Program-made: the position numbers and the translations under genes
Shown: positions 6,839 through 14,865 of the stretch, piece by piece
How the letters are laid out: every line of letters begins with the position of its first letter
How positions within the stretch are numbered: the first letter of the stretch is position 1
Assembly: GCA_004556965.1 (NCBI GenBank)
Contig: SFFE01000001.1
Location: 124,001-188,000, forward strand
Length of the DNA stretch: 64,000 nt
Direction of reading: 5' to 3'
Source: Clostridiales bacterium
GTDB taxonomy: Bacteria; Bacillota; Clostridia; Oscillospirales; Oscillospiraceae
The notes under the pieces: model-generated
Database searches by the model: none
Told to the model about the DNA's origin: nothing
The model's input: the letters and a program-made list of their open reading frames with translations, nothing else

Positions 6839-7525
6839 ATGAACCGATACGACTGGCTGGACGAATACCTGCTCGCAAAGCCGGGCGCGGGGAAGGACTA
6901 CAAGCCCGAATGGGGCTGGTGGCGCTATCAGGTGGGCGGAAAGCTGTTTGCCGCGACCTGCCGGCCGGGGCCGGAGCACAAGGGCTACGACGGCCGGGAG
7001 CTGCTGACGCTCAAGTGCGAGTCGATGCTGGCGGAGCTGTTCCGGGCGGAGTATCCGGACGTCATCCCCGGCTTTTACATGGATAAGCGCAACTGGAACT
7101 CCGTCTTTCTGGACGGCGCGGTGCCGGACGAGGTCCTGCGCGATCTGTGCGACCGCTCGTATCAGCTCGTGTTTCAGAAGCTGACGAAAAAGCTGCAGCG
7201 GGAAATCACAGAAACGGAATCAATATCCCTCGGCTTCACTGTGCCGGGGGATATTTATTTCGTGCCTTGCCCCTCTGCGCCGGGCGAAGCTGCGTGCTCC
7301 GGCAAACAGCCGGCCGGGAAGACGCATATACTGGTGTGTCCGACGAAATTAACAGGGGAGCTGATGGAATATGCGCGATACACAGGACAATCTTATGACT
7401 TCTTTGGAGCTGCACTTGTTTTTTGCCCGCATCATGAAGGAGCATGCACTGTTTTTGAAGGCGGGCTTTCTGCCGCCCAACGCGGCGATGGCGCGCGAGG
7501 CGGAATTTTTCCTGCGCCAGTTTGA
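6839..7525 (+). CDS. MmcQ/YjbR-family protein with unusual C-terminal extension
   Basis: The first 120 residues or so are a MmcQ/YjbR-fold (CyaY-like) protein: MNRYDWLDEYLLAKPGAGKDY, then WRYQVGGKLFAATC, YPDVIPGFYMDKRNWNSV, and the closing helix SYQLVFQKLTKKLQREI. Family members are thought to bind DNA, but no function is settled. They normally stop shortly after this helix. Here the frame stays open for about 105 more codons of atypical composition and runs 155 nt into the DUF2935 gene, so the natural stop may have been lost or a frameshift may be present. The ATG at 6839 is preferred over 6833 because of the GGAGG spacing. Confidence 0.7.
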   Translation: MNRYDWLDEYLLAKPGAGKDYKPEWGWWRYQVGGKLFAATCRPGPEHKGYDGRELLTLKCESMLAELFRAEYPDVIPGFYMDKRNWNSVFLDGAVPDEVLRDLCDRSYQLVFQKLTKKLQREITETESISLGFTVPGDIYFVPCPSAPGEAACSGKQPAGKTHILVCPTKLTGELMEYARYTGQSYDFFGAALVFCPHHEGACTVFEGGLSAAQRGDGARGGIFPAPV

Positions 7526-8279
7526 GCGCATCCTCTCCCGCGCAATCACCCTGAGCCAGGGCGTGGTGCGCTGCTGTGTGCTGGATTCCGGCGAGGTCGT
7601 CACGGAATTCACCGACTGCGCCGAGCAGCAGACGCAGCGCCTGACCGGCATCCGCATCGACCGGGCGCTGACGGCGCGCGCGCTTCGGCTGCGCGGCAGG
7701 GAGTGCGCTGAGCCGGATATGCGGCGGGATCTGGCGATGCAGGTGCGGCAGTTGAACCGGGACGCGCTCGCGCTGGTGGAGCGTTTGATCGCGTTCAAGG
7801 AGCGGCTGCTGAGCGGCGTCGGCTCCTGCGATGTGTTCACCGCGAACTACCCGCTGCTGATTGAGCACATCCTGCGCGAGGCACGGCTCTATCGCGCGTA
7901 TATTCTTCAGATGCTGGGGCGTGGTGAATACGCGTGCCGCGAGCTGCAGAACAGCGAGCTGTTCTGGAACCGCATCATGATGGAGCATGCGCTGTTCATC
8001 TGCGGCCTGCTCGACCCGACGGAGTGCGAACTGATCGAGACGTCCAACGGATTCGCGGCGGATTACAAGCGTCTGCTGGAGACCTCCGCCGCGGCGAACG
8101 ACAGAATGATGGGCAGCGCCGATTCCGGCGCGCTGGAGTTGACCGAGAAATTCCGCGATTTCAAGCGCGCGGGGGTGGCGGGCATCGAGGCATGCAAGAT
8201 CCGCTCGATCATCCTGCCGCTGCTGGCAGACCATGTGCTGCGCGAGGCGAACCACTATATCCGCATTCTGGAGGAGTAA
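7371..8279 (+). CDS. DUF2935-family protein
   Basis: A 302-residue all-helical protein of the DUF2935 family, which has two similar halves related to ferritin-like bundles. The repeated pattern is plain: LFFARIMKEHALFLKAGF opens the first half and FWNRIMMEHALFICGLLDP opens the second; each half ends with a helix of the type PLLIEHILREARLYRAYI and PLLADHVLREANHYIRIL. The conserved Glu/His residues could bind metal. No biochemical function is established. The start has AGGGGAG ten bases upstream and lies inside the extended frame of the preceding gene. A perfect terminator follows the stop. Confidence 0.85.
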   Translation: MRDTQDNLMTSLELHLFFARIMKEHALFLKAGFLPPNAAMAREAEFFLRQFERILSRAITLSQGVVRCCVLDSGEVVTEFTDCAEQQTQRLTGIRIDRALTARALRLRGRECAEPDMRRDLAMQVRQLNRDALALVERLIAFKERLLSGVGSCDVFTANYPLLIEHILREARLYRAYILQMLGRGEYACRELQNSELFWNRIMMEHALFICGLLDPTECELIETSNGFAADYKRLLETSAAANDRMMGSADSGALELTEKFRDFKRAGVAGIEACKIRSIILPLLADHVLREANHYIRILEE

Positions 8280-8283
8280 CAGG

Positions 8284-8311
8284 AAAAAGGCTTCCGTCCG
8301 GAAGCCTTTTT
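8284..8311 (+). terminator. Terminator of DUF2935 gene
   Basis: AAAAAGGCTTCC and GGAAGCCTTTTT, perfect 12-bp stem with a 4-nt loop and T run. Confidence 0.9.
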
Positions 8312-8334
8312 CAGAAAAAATTTACAAGAGAGAT

Positions 8335-8364
8335 TTGATTCCGGCTGCCGTTCGGGTGTATTCT
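8335..8364 (+). promoter_or_regulatory. Candidate promoter of the GT8 gene
   Basis: TTGATT (8335-8340), 18-bp spacer, TATTCT (8359-8364), just after the preceding terminator and 33 bp before the start. Confidence 0.45.
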
Positions 8365-8397
8365 ATCCCAAACAAGCAAAGAGAGGAGAACACATTC

Positions 8398-9204
8398 TTG
8401 AACATCCTGTTTACCATTGACCGGAACTATATCGCGCAGATGCTGACCTGTGTCAGTTCCATCACCCGGTTCCCAACGCCGGGCGGCTATGACATTTACC
8501 TGCTCCATTCCAGCCTGTCTGAGGCGGACAGAGAGACCATTCGGGCGCAGGAACGGGAGGGCATCTGCCGGTTTCACTTTGCGGAGGTGGAGACAGCCGC
8601 GTTTGACGGTTTTCCGGAGACGGACCGCTATCCCAAGGAGATGTATTACCGGATTCTCGCGGCGGACTATCTGCCGCAGACGGTAGAGCGCATCCTCTAT
8701 CTGGACCCGGACATCGTGGTCATCAAGCCGCTCGACGGGCTGTATCAGAGTGATTTCGCGGACAACCTGTTTCTGGCGACCACGCATGTGAGCGCATTTC
8801 TGACGCGGATGAACGCCCGGCGCCTGAAGCTGGAGGAGACGGTGCCCTATGTCAATACCGGCGTGATGCTGCTGAACCTGCCGGCCATGCGGCAGGTGGT
8901 GCGGCTGGCGGACATCCGGGCTTTCGTCGCGGCGCACGGGAGCGCCATGACACTGCCGGACCAGGACGTGGTCACCGCACTGTACGGCAAACGGGTTGCA
9001 CTGGTGGACGACATGATCTACAACCTGAGCGACCGGATGCTGGGATTTTACAACGCGCGGCATCCGGAGAACTGGCGCGGGCTGGACTGGGTGCAGGAAA
9101 ACACGGTTATCATCCACTATTGCGGCGCGAACAAGCCGTGGAAGGAGCACTATCACGGCATTCTGGACTGCTTTTATAACGAACTGGTGCAGCCGGAGCA
9201 GTAA
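8398..9204 (+). CDS. Family 8 glycosyltransferase
   Basis: A 268-residue retaining glycosyltransferase of the GT8 type, related to lipopolysaccharide galactosyltransferases and glycogenin; in Gram-positives these decorate wall or capsule glycans. Hallmarks are ILFTIDRNYIAQM at the N terminus, the DxD metal site in LYLDPDIVVIKPL, PYVNTGVMLLNL, LPDQDVV, and the C-terminal HYCGANKPW motif. The start is a TTG at 8398 with AGAGGAGA eight bases before it; no ATG lies nearby. Donor and acceptor sugars cannot be read from the sequence. It is a monocistronic gene between two hairpins. Confidence 0.9.
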   Translation: MNILFTIDRNYIAQMLTCVSSITRFPTPGGYDIYLLHSSLSEADRETIRAQEREGICRFHFAEVETAAFDGFPETDRYPKEMYYRILAADYLPQTVERILYLDPDIVVIKPLDGLYQSDFADNLFLATTHVSAFLTRMNARRLKLEETVPYVNTGVMLLNLPAMRQVVRLADIRAFVAAHGSAMTLPDQDVVTALYGKRVALVDDMIYNLSDRMLGFYNARHPENWRGLDWVQENTVIIHYCGANKPWKEHYHGILDCFYNELVQPEQ

Positions 9205-9226
9205 GCGTTCACGAGGTTGTACCGGA

Positions 9227-9276
9227 AAACCGAAAGCAAGCGCACTTGCATCCGCAAGTGCGCTTGCTTTCGGTTT
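9227..9276 (+). terminator. Perfect 23-bp hairpin after the GT8 gene
   Basis: Arms 9227-9249 and 9254-9276 are perfectly complementary with a 4-nt loop. The AAACC/GGTTT ends give only a short T run, so termination strength is uncertain. Confidence 0.65.
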
Positions 9277-9356
9277 GGAAAGGAGCCGCGACAAAATGAG
9301 TGAGAGGTGACTTTTGATAAAAAGCCGCCGCGAACGATATGACGTCCGCGGCGACG

Positions 9357-9721
9357 TGGTGGAGGTGGGGGGAATCGGACCCCCGTCCGAAAGCGCTTTG
9401 ACAGGAACCTCTCCGGGCGCAGAGGGTTATTCCGAGGACCCGAAGTCCTCTGTTTCCGTCAGGACAGGCAAACCGTCAAGCCTGTCAATCCGGTAGCTTC
9501 ATGATTCATGGTGCGCTCAAAGCTTTGCGCACGCACGTGCACCACGCATCGACGCTCCGTTCCGGGCCGTGGTCCTCCCGGAGGGAACGCTCGCTCATTA
9601 AGCAGCGAGAAGAACAGTTTCGTTGTTGTTCTTTAATTTATAAGCTGCCCGTTTTATGGTGGCCAGGCGCCACCGCCCGCTATTCCTGCCTCCACACCCC
9701 CGTCGAAACCAGTACACCCCC
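9357..9721 (-). ncRNA. ssrA: Transfer-messenger RNA (tmRNA)
   Basis: The 365-nt tmRNA is read right to left. The 5' end GGGGGTG (9721-9715) pairs with CACCTCC near 9366-9361, giving an alanine-type acceptor with a G3-U70 wobble, and CCA is encoded at 9359-9357. The 5' half has the typical GTACTGGTTTCGACGGGGGT tract. The tag frame around 9600-9650 reads AAYKLKNNNETVLLAA then TAA, so the appended peptide ends in the protease-recognised LAA. The 3' part has a tRNA-like T arm (CGGGGG-TCCGATT-CCCCC). SmpB, its protein partner, is encoded 0.7 kb upstream on the same strand. Confidence 0.95.
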
Positions 9722-9902
9722 ATGCTCAGAAGCGACGCTGCAGGGTCATCTGATACCGCAAGCGGTATTGGATCGACCGACAACGTCATTCTTCGATTCC
9801 CGGCGAACCCGCGCTTGCGCCGGGCTTCGCCGGGAGAGGCGAAAACGAAACTGCTGCTTGGACGTTTTGAAAGGCGGTTTGTTCCTATCACCTTTCCGGG
9901 GA

Positions 9903-10400
9903 TCAGTCCTCACTGACCTCCACGGTGACTTTTTTCATGCGCTGATCCTGACGCGGTTTGTCGTTTGCCATATTGCGCGGCGTGCGCGCGATGGAATCGA
10001 CGACCTCGATGCCCTCGATGACCTTGCCGAACGCGGCATACTGGCCGTCGAGATGCGGGGCGTCCATGTGCATAATGAAAAACTGGCTGCCGGCGGAGTT
10101 CGGATCCATGGTGCGCGCCATGGACAGCACGCCGCGGGTGTGCTTCAGATCGTTTTTGAAGCCATTGGCAGTGAACTCGCCCGGGATGGTGTGGCCGGGG
10201 CCGCCCATACCGGTGCCGGTGGGGTCGCCGCCCTGGATCATGAAGCCGGGGATGACGCGGTGGAAGATCACACCGTCATAAAAACCTTTCTGCACGAGAC
10301 TGACGAAGTTTTCGACGGTCTTCGGCGCAACGTCCGGATACAGCTCGGCGCGGATGACGCCGCCGTCTTCCATTTCGATGGTGACAATCGGATTGCTCAT
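9903..10400 (-). CDS. Cyclophilin-type peptidyl-prolyl isomerase
   Basis: A 165-residue cytosolic cyclophilin that isomerises Xaa-Pro bonds during protein folding. Signature segments are DVAPKTVENFVSLVQKGFYDG, IFHRVIPGFMIQGGDP (with the catalytic Arg), GVLSMART, SAGSQFFIMH and HLDGQYAAFGKVIEG. The start at 10400 overlaps the smpB stop by 4 nt (ATGA), so it is translated together with SmpB. It lies between smpB and the tmRNA, all in the same direction. No signal peptide is present. Confidence 0.93.
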   Translation of the reverse strand: MSNPIVTIEMEDGGVIRAELYPDVAPKTVENFVSLVQKGFYDGVIFHRVIPGFMIQGGDPTGTGMGGPGHTIPGEFTANGFKNDLKHTRGVLSMARTMDPNSAGSQFFIMHMDAPHLDGQYAAFGKVIEGIEVVDSIARTPRNMANDKPRQDQRMKKVTVEVSED

Positions 10401-10867
10401 TGGTAGTTTTTCTCCTTTATCGTTCTGTCGATTTCGCGTTTTGCGCTGCGCTCTGCTGCGGCGTCGCGCTTGTCGTAGAGCTTTTTGCCCTTGCACAGGC
10501 CAAGCTCCACCTTCACGCGGCTGTCCTTGAAATACAGCGACAGCGGCACGAGCGTCAGCCCGTCCTGCATGACGCGGGCGTTCAGCCGCAGGATCTCGCG
10601 CTTGTGCATCAGAAGGCGCTTCGGCCGGTCGGGATCGCGGTTGTAGTAGCTGCCGTGCTCGTAGGGGCTGATGTGGATGCCGTGGGCGAACAGCTCGCCG
10701 TTTTTCACCGTGCAGAAGGAGTCCTTGAGGTTGACCGTGCCCGCGCGGATGGATTTGACCTCCGTGCCGAACAGCTCGACGCCGGCTTCAAACCGCTCCA
10801 GCACGAAATAGTCGTGCAGCGCCTTGCGGTTGGTCGCGGCCTGTTTGATTCCCGTTGCGCGCGGCAT
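10397..10867 (-). CDS. smpB: SsrA-binding protein SmpB
   Basis: A 156-residue RNA-binding protein that carries tmRNA to stalled ribosomes for trans-translation. The N-terminal ATNRKALHDYFVLERFEAGVEL and GTEVKSIRAGTVNLKDSF are diagnostic, and IHISPYEHGSYYNRDPDRPKRLL is the ribosome/tmRNA-contact region. The C-terminal tail KGKKLYDKRDAAAERSAKRE is the helix that enters the mRNA channel. The length is normal. The ATG follows a GGAGG-type site (GAAGGAGGGAACGCAG). It is the first gene of a smpB-cyclophilin pair with tmRNA downstream, so all parts of the rescue system are within 1.5 kb. Confidence 0.96.
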   Translation of the reverse strand: MPRATGIKQAATNRKALHDYFVLERFEAGVELFGTEVKSIRAGTVNLKDSFCTVKNGELFAHGIHISPYEHGSYYNRDPDRPKRLLMHKREILRLNARVMQDGLTLVPLSLYFKDSRVKVELGLCKGKKLYDKRDAAAERSAKREIDRTIKEKNYQ

Positions 10868-10937
10868 CTGCGTTCCCTCCTTCGCCGGTACAGTATCCCT
10901 ATTCTAGCACATTCCGCGGCAGAAAGAAAGAGCGAAA

Positions 10938-11414
10938 TCAGCAGAAATAGCGCTGCAGGGTCTCGACGGCGTTTTTTTCCGCCACGACGTCGCCGTGCTC
11001 GGCGATGTGCGCGCACAGCTCTGCAGTGCACGGCAGCTCCTCGCCGAACTCAAACAGCGCATTCGGGAGCGTATCGCTTTCGTCGCGCATGAGCAGCTCA
11101 AAGCCGCCGTCTATGTATACCACGTCGGAATCCACGCGTTCGGGGAAGAATGACAGCGCCGCCGCGAGGTCGTCAAACGTTCGGAACCGGAAGCGGCGCG
11201 GCTGGAACAATACAGGTCTTGCGATGAGAAGCACCTCCGTCTCTGCTGCAAACAGTTCGATCTCCATTTTGGCCCACGGCTCCTGCCCGCCGCTGAGCAG
11301 TGCGCAGCGCACGGCCTCGCGGGCCTGACCGGGGGAGAGCGTTTCGCGCGGGGCAAGCTCCGCGCGGCTGATGCTGATGGCCACCGCCTGTGGCGTTACG
11401 GTTTCGATCGTCAT
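10938..11414 (-). CDS. MecA-like adaptor protein
   Basis: A 158-residue protein that resembles the ClpC adaptor MecA at both ends. The N terminus MTIETVTPQAVAISISRAEL matches the MecA opening strand pattern, and the end HIAEHGDVVAEKNAVETLQ plus RYF is close to the MecA C-terminal helix. Between them an FDDLAAALSFF segment and strands VVYIDGGFELLM fit the C-terminal Clp-binding domain. MecA proteins deliver substrates to ClpCP. At 158 residues it is shorter than B. subtilis MecA (about 218), mainly because the linker is reduced. Similarity is by pattern only. It diverges from the Nudix gene. Confidence 0.6.
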   Translation of the reverse strand: MTIETVTPQAVAISISRAELAPRETLSPGQAREAVRCALLSGGQEPWAKMEIELFAAETEVLLIARPVLFQPRRFRFRTFDDLAAALSFFPERVDSDVVYIDGGFELLMRDESDTLPNALFEFGEELPCTAELCAHIAEHGDVVAEKNAVETLQRYFC

Positions 11415-11563
11415 AGTGGGCTGGTTCCTTTCTGCCGTCCAAAGCGGGACGCGCGGCTCCTGATGGGAAAGATTATAGAGCGTTGTCGTGCATTTTGCTA
11501 TTCAAAATATATGGCAATCTCTCCGGAAATATGGTACAGTACAGCAGGAATGGAGGATGGAAT

Positions 11564-12103
11564 ATGGCATTGACGGAAAAAAGAATTCGTACAATCTCAA
11601 AGTATCATGGCGTCATCGTGAACGTCCGGCTCGACAGCGCGGAGCTTCCGGACGGGAGCGAGGCGCTGCGCGAAGTGGTGGAGCATCCCGGCGGCGTGAC
11701 GGTCATCCCCGTGGAGGACGACGGCACGGTCTGGTGCGTGCGCCAGTTCCGCTACCCCTTTGCGCAGGAACTGCTGGAGGTGCCAGCGGGCAAGCTGGAG
11801 CACGGCGAGCAGCCGCTGGACTGCGCGGCGCGTGAGCTGTCGGAGGAAACAGGGCTGACGGCGGACGAGATGATCTATATGGGGCCGCACTACTCCTCGC
11901 CCGGCTACTCGCAGGAGGTTTTGCATATCTATCTGGCGCGCGGCCTGCACCGCGGGCGGGCGCACCTCGACCCGGGCGAATTTCTGAATGTGGAAAAGCA
12001 CCCGCTCGACGAGCTGGTCTCGCTCGCGCTGGCGGGAAAGCTGCCGGACGGCAAAACGAATATCGCCGTGCTGAAAGCAAAGCTTTTGCTGGAAAACGGC
12101 TGA
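11564..12103 (+). CDS. nudF: Nudix hydrolase (ADP-ribose pyrophosphatase type)
   Basis: A 179-residue Nudix enzyme, probably hydrolysing ADP-ribose or a related nucleoside diphosphate sugar to AMP and a sugar phosphate. The Nudix box spans GKLEHGEQPLDCAARELSEE plus TGL, with the metal-binding REXXEE intact. The preceding strand VVEHPGGVTVIPV and the WCVRQFRYPFAQELLEVPAG segment are typical of the NudF group. The start at 11564 has TGGAGGA seven bases upstream; a longer frame from 11483 lacks a ribosome site. The substrate assignment is from family resemblance. Confidence 0.85.
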   Translation: MALTEKRIRTISKYHGVIVNVRLDSAELPDGSEALREVVEHPGGVTVIPVEDDGTVWCVRQFRYPFAQELLEVPAGKLEHGEQPLDCAARELSEETGLTADEMIYMGPHYSSPGYSQEVLHIYLARGLHRGRAHLDPGEFLNVEKHPLDELVSLALAGKLPDGKTNIAVLKAKLLLENG

Positions 12104-12136
12104 CTTTGACGAATGCGTGGGCGCGGCGGCTTAGGA

Positions 12137-12165
12137 TTGCTTTTCTCAGAATTTCATGCTATAAT
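12137..12165 (+). promoter_or_regulatory. Promoter of murA (copy 1)
   Basis: TTGCTT (12137-12142), 17-bp spacer, perfect TATAAT (12160-12165). The leader of about 100 nt before the start at 12275 holds no recognised riboswitch. Confidence 0.75.
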
Positions 12166-12274
12166 CCCTTATTAGGTCAATTATAATTGGGCAATCTATG
12201 AGAGCTGCCCGTTTTCAGGGAACGATGCGTCCTGATACATTTGTTACATTCGCTGCACGAGAGGTGTTACACTT

Positions 12275-13570
12275 TTGGATAGATATCTGATTCGCGGCGG
12301 CAGGCCGCTGCACGGGGAAATCGAAATCAGCGGCGCGAAAAACGCTGCGGTTGCGATTATCCCGGCGGTGCTGATGGTCGATGGCGTCTGCCGGCTGGAA
12401 AACATTCCGCAGATCAGCGACGTGGAAATGCTCCTCACGATTCTGGAGGGGCTTGGCGCGCGGATCGAACGTGTGGATAAATCCACGGTGGAGATTGATT
12501 GCACCAAGGCGCGGTTTACGGATGCGCCGTACGATCTGATGCGGAAGATCCGCGCGTCGTACTATTTCATCGGCTCCATGCTGGGCCGGTTCGGCACGGC
12601 GAAGACCACCATGCCCGGCGGCTGCAATTTCGGCGTCCGGCCGATCGACCAGCACATCAAGGGTATGAGCGCCATGGGCGCGAATGTGGAGGTCAAGGGC
12701 GGATTCGTCTATGCCGACACGCCGGACGGCCGGCTGCACGGCGCAAAGGTCTATCTGGATAAGGTCTCCGTCGGCGCGACGATGAACATCATTCTGGCCG
12801 CCTCCATGGCGCGTGGCCGCACCATCATCGAAAACGCGGCGCGCGAACCGCATATCGTGGATTTGGCGAACTTTCTCAACTCCATGGGCGCAGACGTGCG
12901 CGGCGCGGGGACGGATACGATCAAGATTCAGGGTGTGGATCGCCTTCACGGCGGCACCTATACCATCATCCCCGACCAGATTGAGGCCGGTACCTACATG
13001 GCCGCGTGCGCAGCTGTGGGCGGCGAGCTGCGGCTGACGAACGTCATCCCCCGGCATCTGGAGTGCATCAGTGCCAAGCTGCGCGAGATGGGCGTCACGG
13101 TAGTCGAAGGGGAGGACAGCGTTCTTGTGCGCAGCAACGGCAAGCTGCGCCGCACGAACGTGAAGACCCAGCCGTACCCCGGCTTCCCGACGGATATGCA
13201 GCCGCTGGTCAGCACCGCGCTGTGCCTGGCTTCCGGCACGAGCATCGTGACGGAGGGCGTATACGACAATCGCTATAAATACATGAACGAGCTGCGCAAA
13301 ATGGGCGCGCATGTGCAGGTGGACGGCTGCACGGCTGTGATCGAGGGCGTGGAAGCGCTCACCGGCAGCCGCGTTGCGGCGTGCGACCTGCGCGCGGGCG
13401 CCGCGATGGTCATTGCCGGGCTGTGCGCCAGAGGCACGACCGAGATCGTGGATATCCACTATATCGAGCGCGGCTATGAAAATTTCGTCGGCAAGCTGCG
13501 CGGCGTCGGCGCGGACATTACGCTTGAGCGTGACGCGGAGGACGCCTGCATTGCGGCGGCGGCCGACTGA
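12275..13570 (+). CDS. murA: UDP-N-acetylglucosamine 1-carboxyvinyltransferase (copy 1)
   Basis: Catalyses the first committed step of peptidoglycan synthesis, adding enolpyruvate to UDP-GlcNAc; target of fosfomycin. The 431-residue protein shows the N-terminal GGRPLHGEIEISGAKNAAV, the catalytic loop PGGCNFGVRPIDQH with the PEP-binding Cys, and the closing ARGTTEIVDIHYIERGYE. The start is a TTG at 12275 preceded by GAGAGGTG. A second murA homologue lies in the dcw cluster at 43294. This copy heads a run of overlapping genes (walJ-like, rlmH) that is commonly found together in Clostridia. Confidence 0.95.
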   Translation: MDRYLIRGGRPLHGEIEISGAKNAAVAIIPAVLMVDGVCRLENIPQISDVEMLLTILEGLGARIERVDKSTVEIDCTKARFTDAPYDLMRKIRASYYFIGSMLGRFGTAKTTMPGGCNFGVRPIDQHIKGMSAMGANVEVKGGFVYADTPDGRLHGAKVYLDKVSVGATMNIILAASMARGRTIIENAAREPHIVDLANFLNSMGADVRGAGTDTIKIQGVDRLHGGTYTIIPDQIEAGTYMAACAAVGGELRLTNVIPRHLECISAKLREMGVTVVEGEDSVLVRSNGKLRRTNVKTQPYPGFPTDMQPLVSTALCLASGTSIVTEGVYDNRYKYMNELRKMGAHVQVDGCTAVIEGVEALTGSRVAACDLRAGAAMVIAGLCARGTTEIVDIHYIERGYENFVGKLRGVGADITLERDAEDACIAAAAD

Positions 13571-13580
13571 CCGGAACTGA

Positions 13581-14381
13581 ATGAAGATCGTTCTTTTTGC
13601 AAGCGGTTCCACCGGGAACTGCACCTTGGTCTCCGAGGGAGACACCCATATCCTGATCGACGCGGGCATCTCCGCCAGACGCATCCGGACCGGATTGCAG
13701 GAGCAGGGGCTCACCATGAACGACGTCGACGGAGTGCTCATCACGCATGAGCACTCCGATCATATACGCGGGCTGACCGTGCTGCTGCGGCGCGAAAGCG
13801 CGCCGGTGTATGCGCTTCCTGCAGTCGCGGCAGAGCTGCGCCGGCAGATGCCGGAGCACGCGCATCTGCTGTGCGAGATCGTGCCGGATGGGACGTTCGC
13901 GCTCGGCGCAATGTCCGTGACGCCGTTTTGTACGCTGCACGACGCGGCGGGCAGCTGCGGCTACCGGCTTGAGGGCGAGGGCAGCTTTGGTTTCTGCACC
14001 GACCTCGGCGCGCTGACGGACACGGTGCGCGACGCACTGCGCGGGGTGGACTGCGCCGTGATCGAGGCAAACCACGATCCGGTCATGCTGCGCACCGGCG
14101 CGTATCCCGCGTTCCTCAAGCGGCGGATCTTGTCCGACTACGGGCACCTGTCGAACGACAGCGCGGGTGAGCTTGCGGCGTTTCTGGCCGAAGGCGGGGC
14201 GCAGAGCCTGATCCTCGGCCATCTCAGCCGCGAGAACAACACGCCGCAGAAAGCGGTGGAGACGGTCGCGGCTGCGCTGCGGGCGGCGGGCTTCGCGTCC
14301 GGGACCCCGGCGCTCTACGCCGCGCCGGAGACCGGACCGCTGACCGTGGAAATCAGGGAGCGTGCGCGATGCTGTCTGTAA
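13581..14381 (+). CDS. MBL-fold metallohydrolase, WalJ/YycJ-like
   Basis: A 266-residue metallo-beta-lactamase-fold hydrolase. The di-metal motif is THEHSDHIRG near residues 54-63, the opening strand is FASGSTGNCTLV, and later ligands sit in EANHD, DYGHLSND and LGHLSRENN. It is the YycJ/WalJ type, linked in B. subtilis to the WalKR region and to wall or DNA-repair functions; the reaction is not established. It starts 11 nt after murA and overlaps rlmH by 13 nt. Confidence 0.85.
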   Translation: MKIVLFASGSTGNCTLVSEGDTHILIDAGISARRIRTGLQEQGLTMNDVDGVLITHEHSDHIRGLTVLLRRESAPVYALPAVAAELRRQMPEHAHLLCEIVPDGTFALGAMSVTPFCTLHDAAGSCGYRLEGEGSFGFCTDLGALTDTVRDALRGVDCAVIEANHDPVMLRTGAYPAFLKRRILSDYGHLSNDSAGELAAFLAEGGAQSLILGHLSRENNTPQKAVETVAAALRAAGFASGTPALYAAPETGPLTVEIRERARCCL

Positions 14382-14851
14382 CGCTGATCTGCGTCGGAAA
14401 GATGCGTGAGAAATATTATACCGAGGCGTTTGCGGAATATGCAAAGCGGCTGGGCGCGTATTGCCGGTTCGAGCTTGTGGAGCTGCCGGAGCAGCGCCTG
14501 CCGGAGCGCCCGTCGCAGCGCGAGATCGACGCGGCGCTGGAAAAAGAGGGACGCGAGATCGTCAAACAGATCCCCAGGGGCGCTGCGGTCATCGCCATGT
14601 GCGTTGAGGGCAGGCGCATGTCCAGCCCGGCGCTGGCGCAGCAGCTTGCCGCGTATGCAAACTCCGGCGTGTCGAAGCTGTGCTTCGTCGTGGGCGGCTC
14701 GTTCGGCCTGCACCCGTCGGTGAAGCAGGCGGCAAGCCTGCAGCTGTCCATGTCGGATATGACGTTCCCGCACCATCTGGCGCGGGTCATGCTGGCGGAA
14801 CAGATTTATCGCGCATTCACAATCAATGAAGGTACCCGGTATCACAAATAA
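14369..14851 (+). CDS. rlmH: 23S rRNA pseudouridine-1915 N3-methyltransferase RlmH
   Basis: SPOUT-fold methyltransferase that modifies pseudouridine 1915 of 23S rRNA in assembled ribosomes. The 160-residue length is normal. The deep trefoil knot is visible in VAMC-like strand AAVIAMCVEGRRMSSPALAQ, VSKLCFVVGGSFGLHPSV (SAM binding) and the C-terminal LSMSDMTFPHHLARVMLAEQ followed by IYRAFTINEGTRYHK, nearly invariant in the family. It overlaps the upstream hydrolase gene, so it is probably cotranscribed from the murA promoter. Confidence 0.96.
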   Translation: MLSVTLICVGKMREKYYTEAFAEYAKRLGAYCRFELVELPEQRLPERPSQREIDAALEKEGREIVKQIPRGAAVIAMCVEGRRMSSPALAQQLAAYANSGVSKLCFVVGGSFGLHPSVKQAASLQLSMSDMTFPHHLARVMLAEQIYRAFTINEGTRYHK

Positions 14852-14865
14852 ATCAGGGAGACACA

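Noticed and set aside
9314..10406. Plus-strand frames of up to 301 codons
   Set aside because: They lie over the tmRNA and antisense to the cyclophilin gene and have no family resemblance.
12166..12274. Possible riboswitch or attenuator before murA
   Set aside because: The leader has some complementarity but no conserved aptamer, T-box or terminator/antiterminator pair that I recognise.
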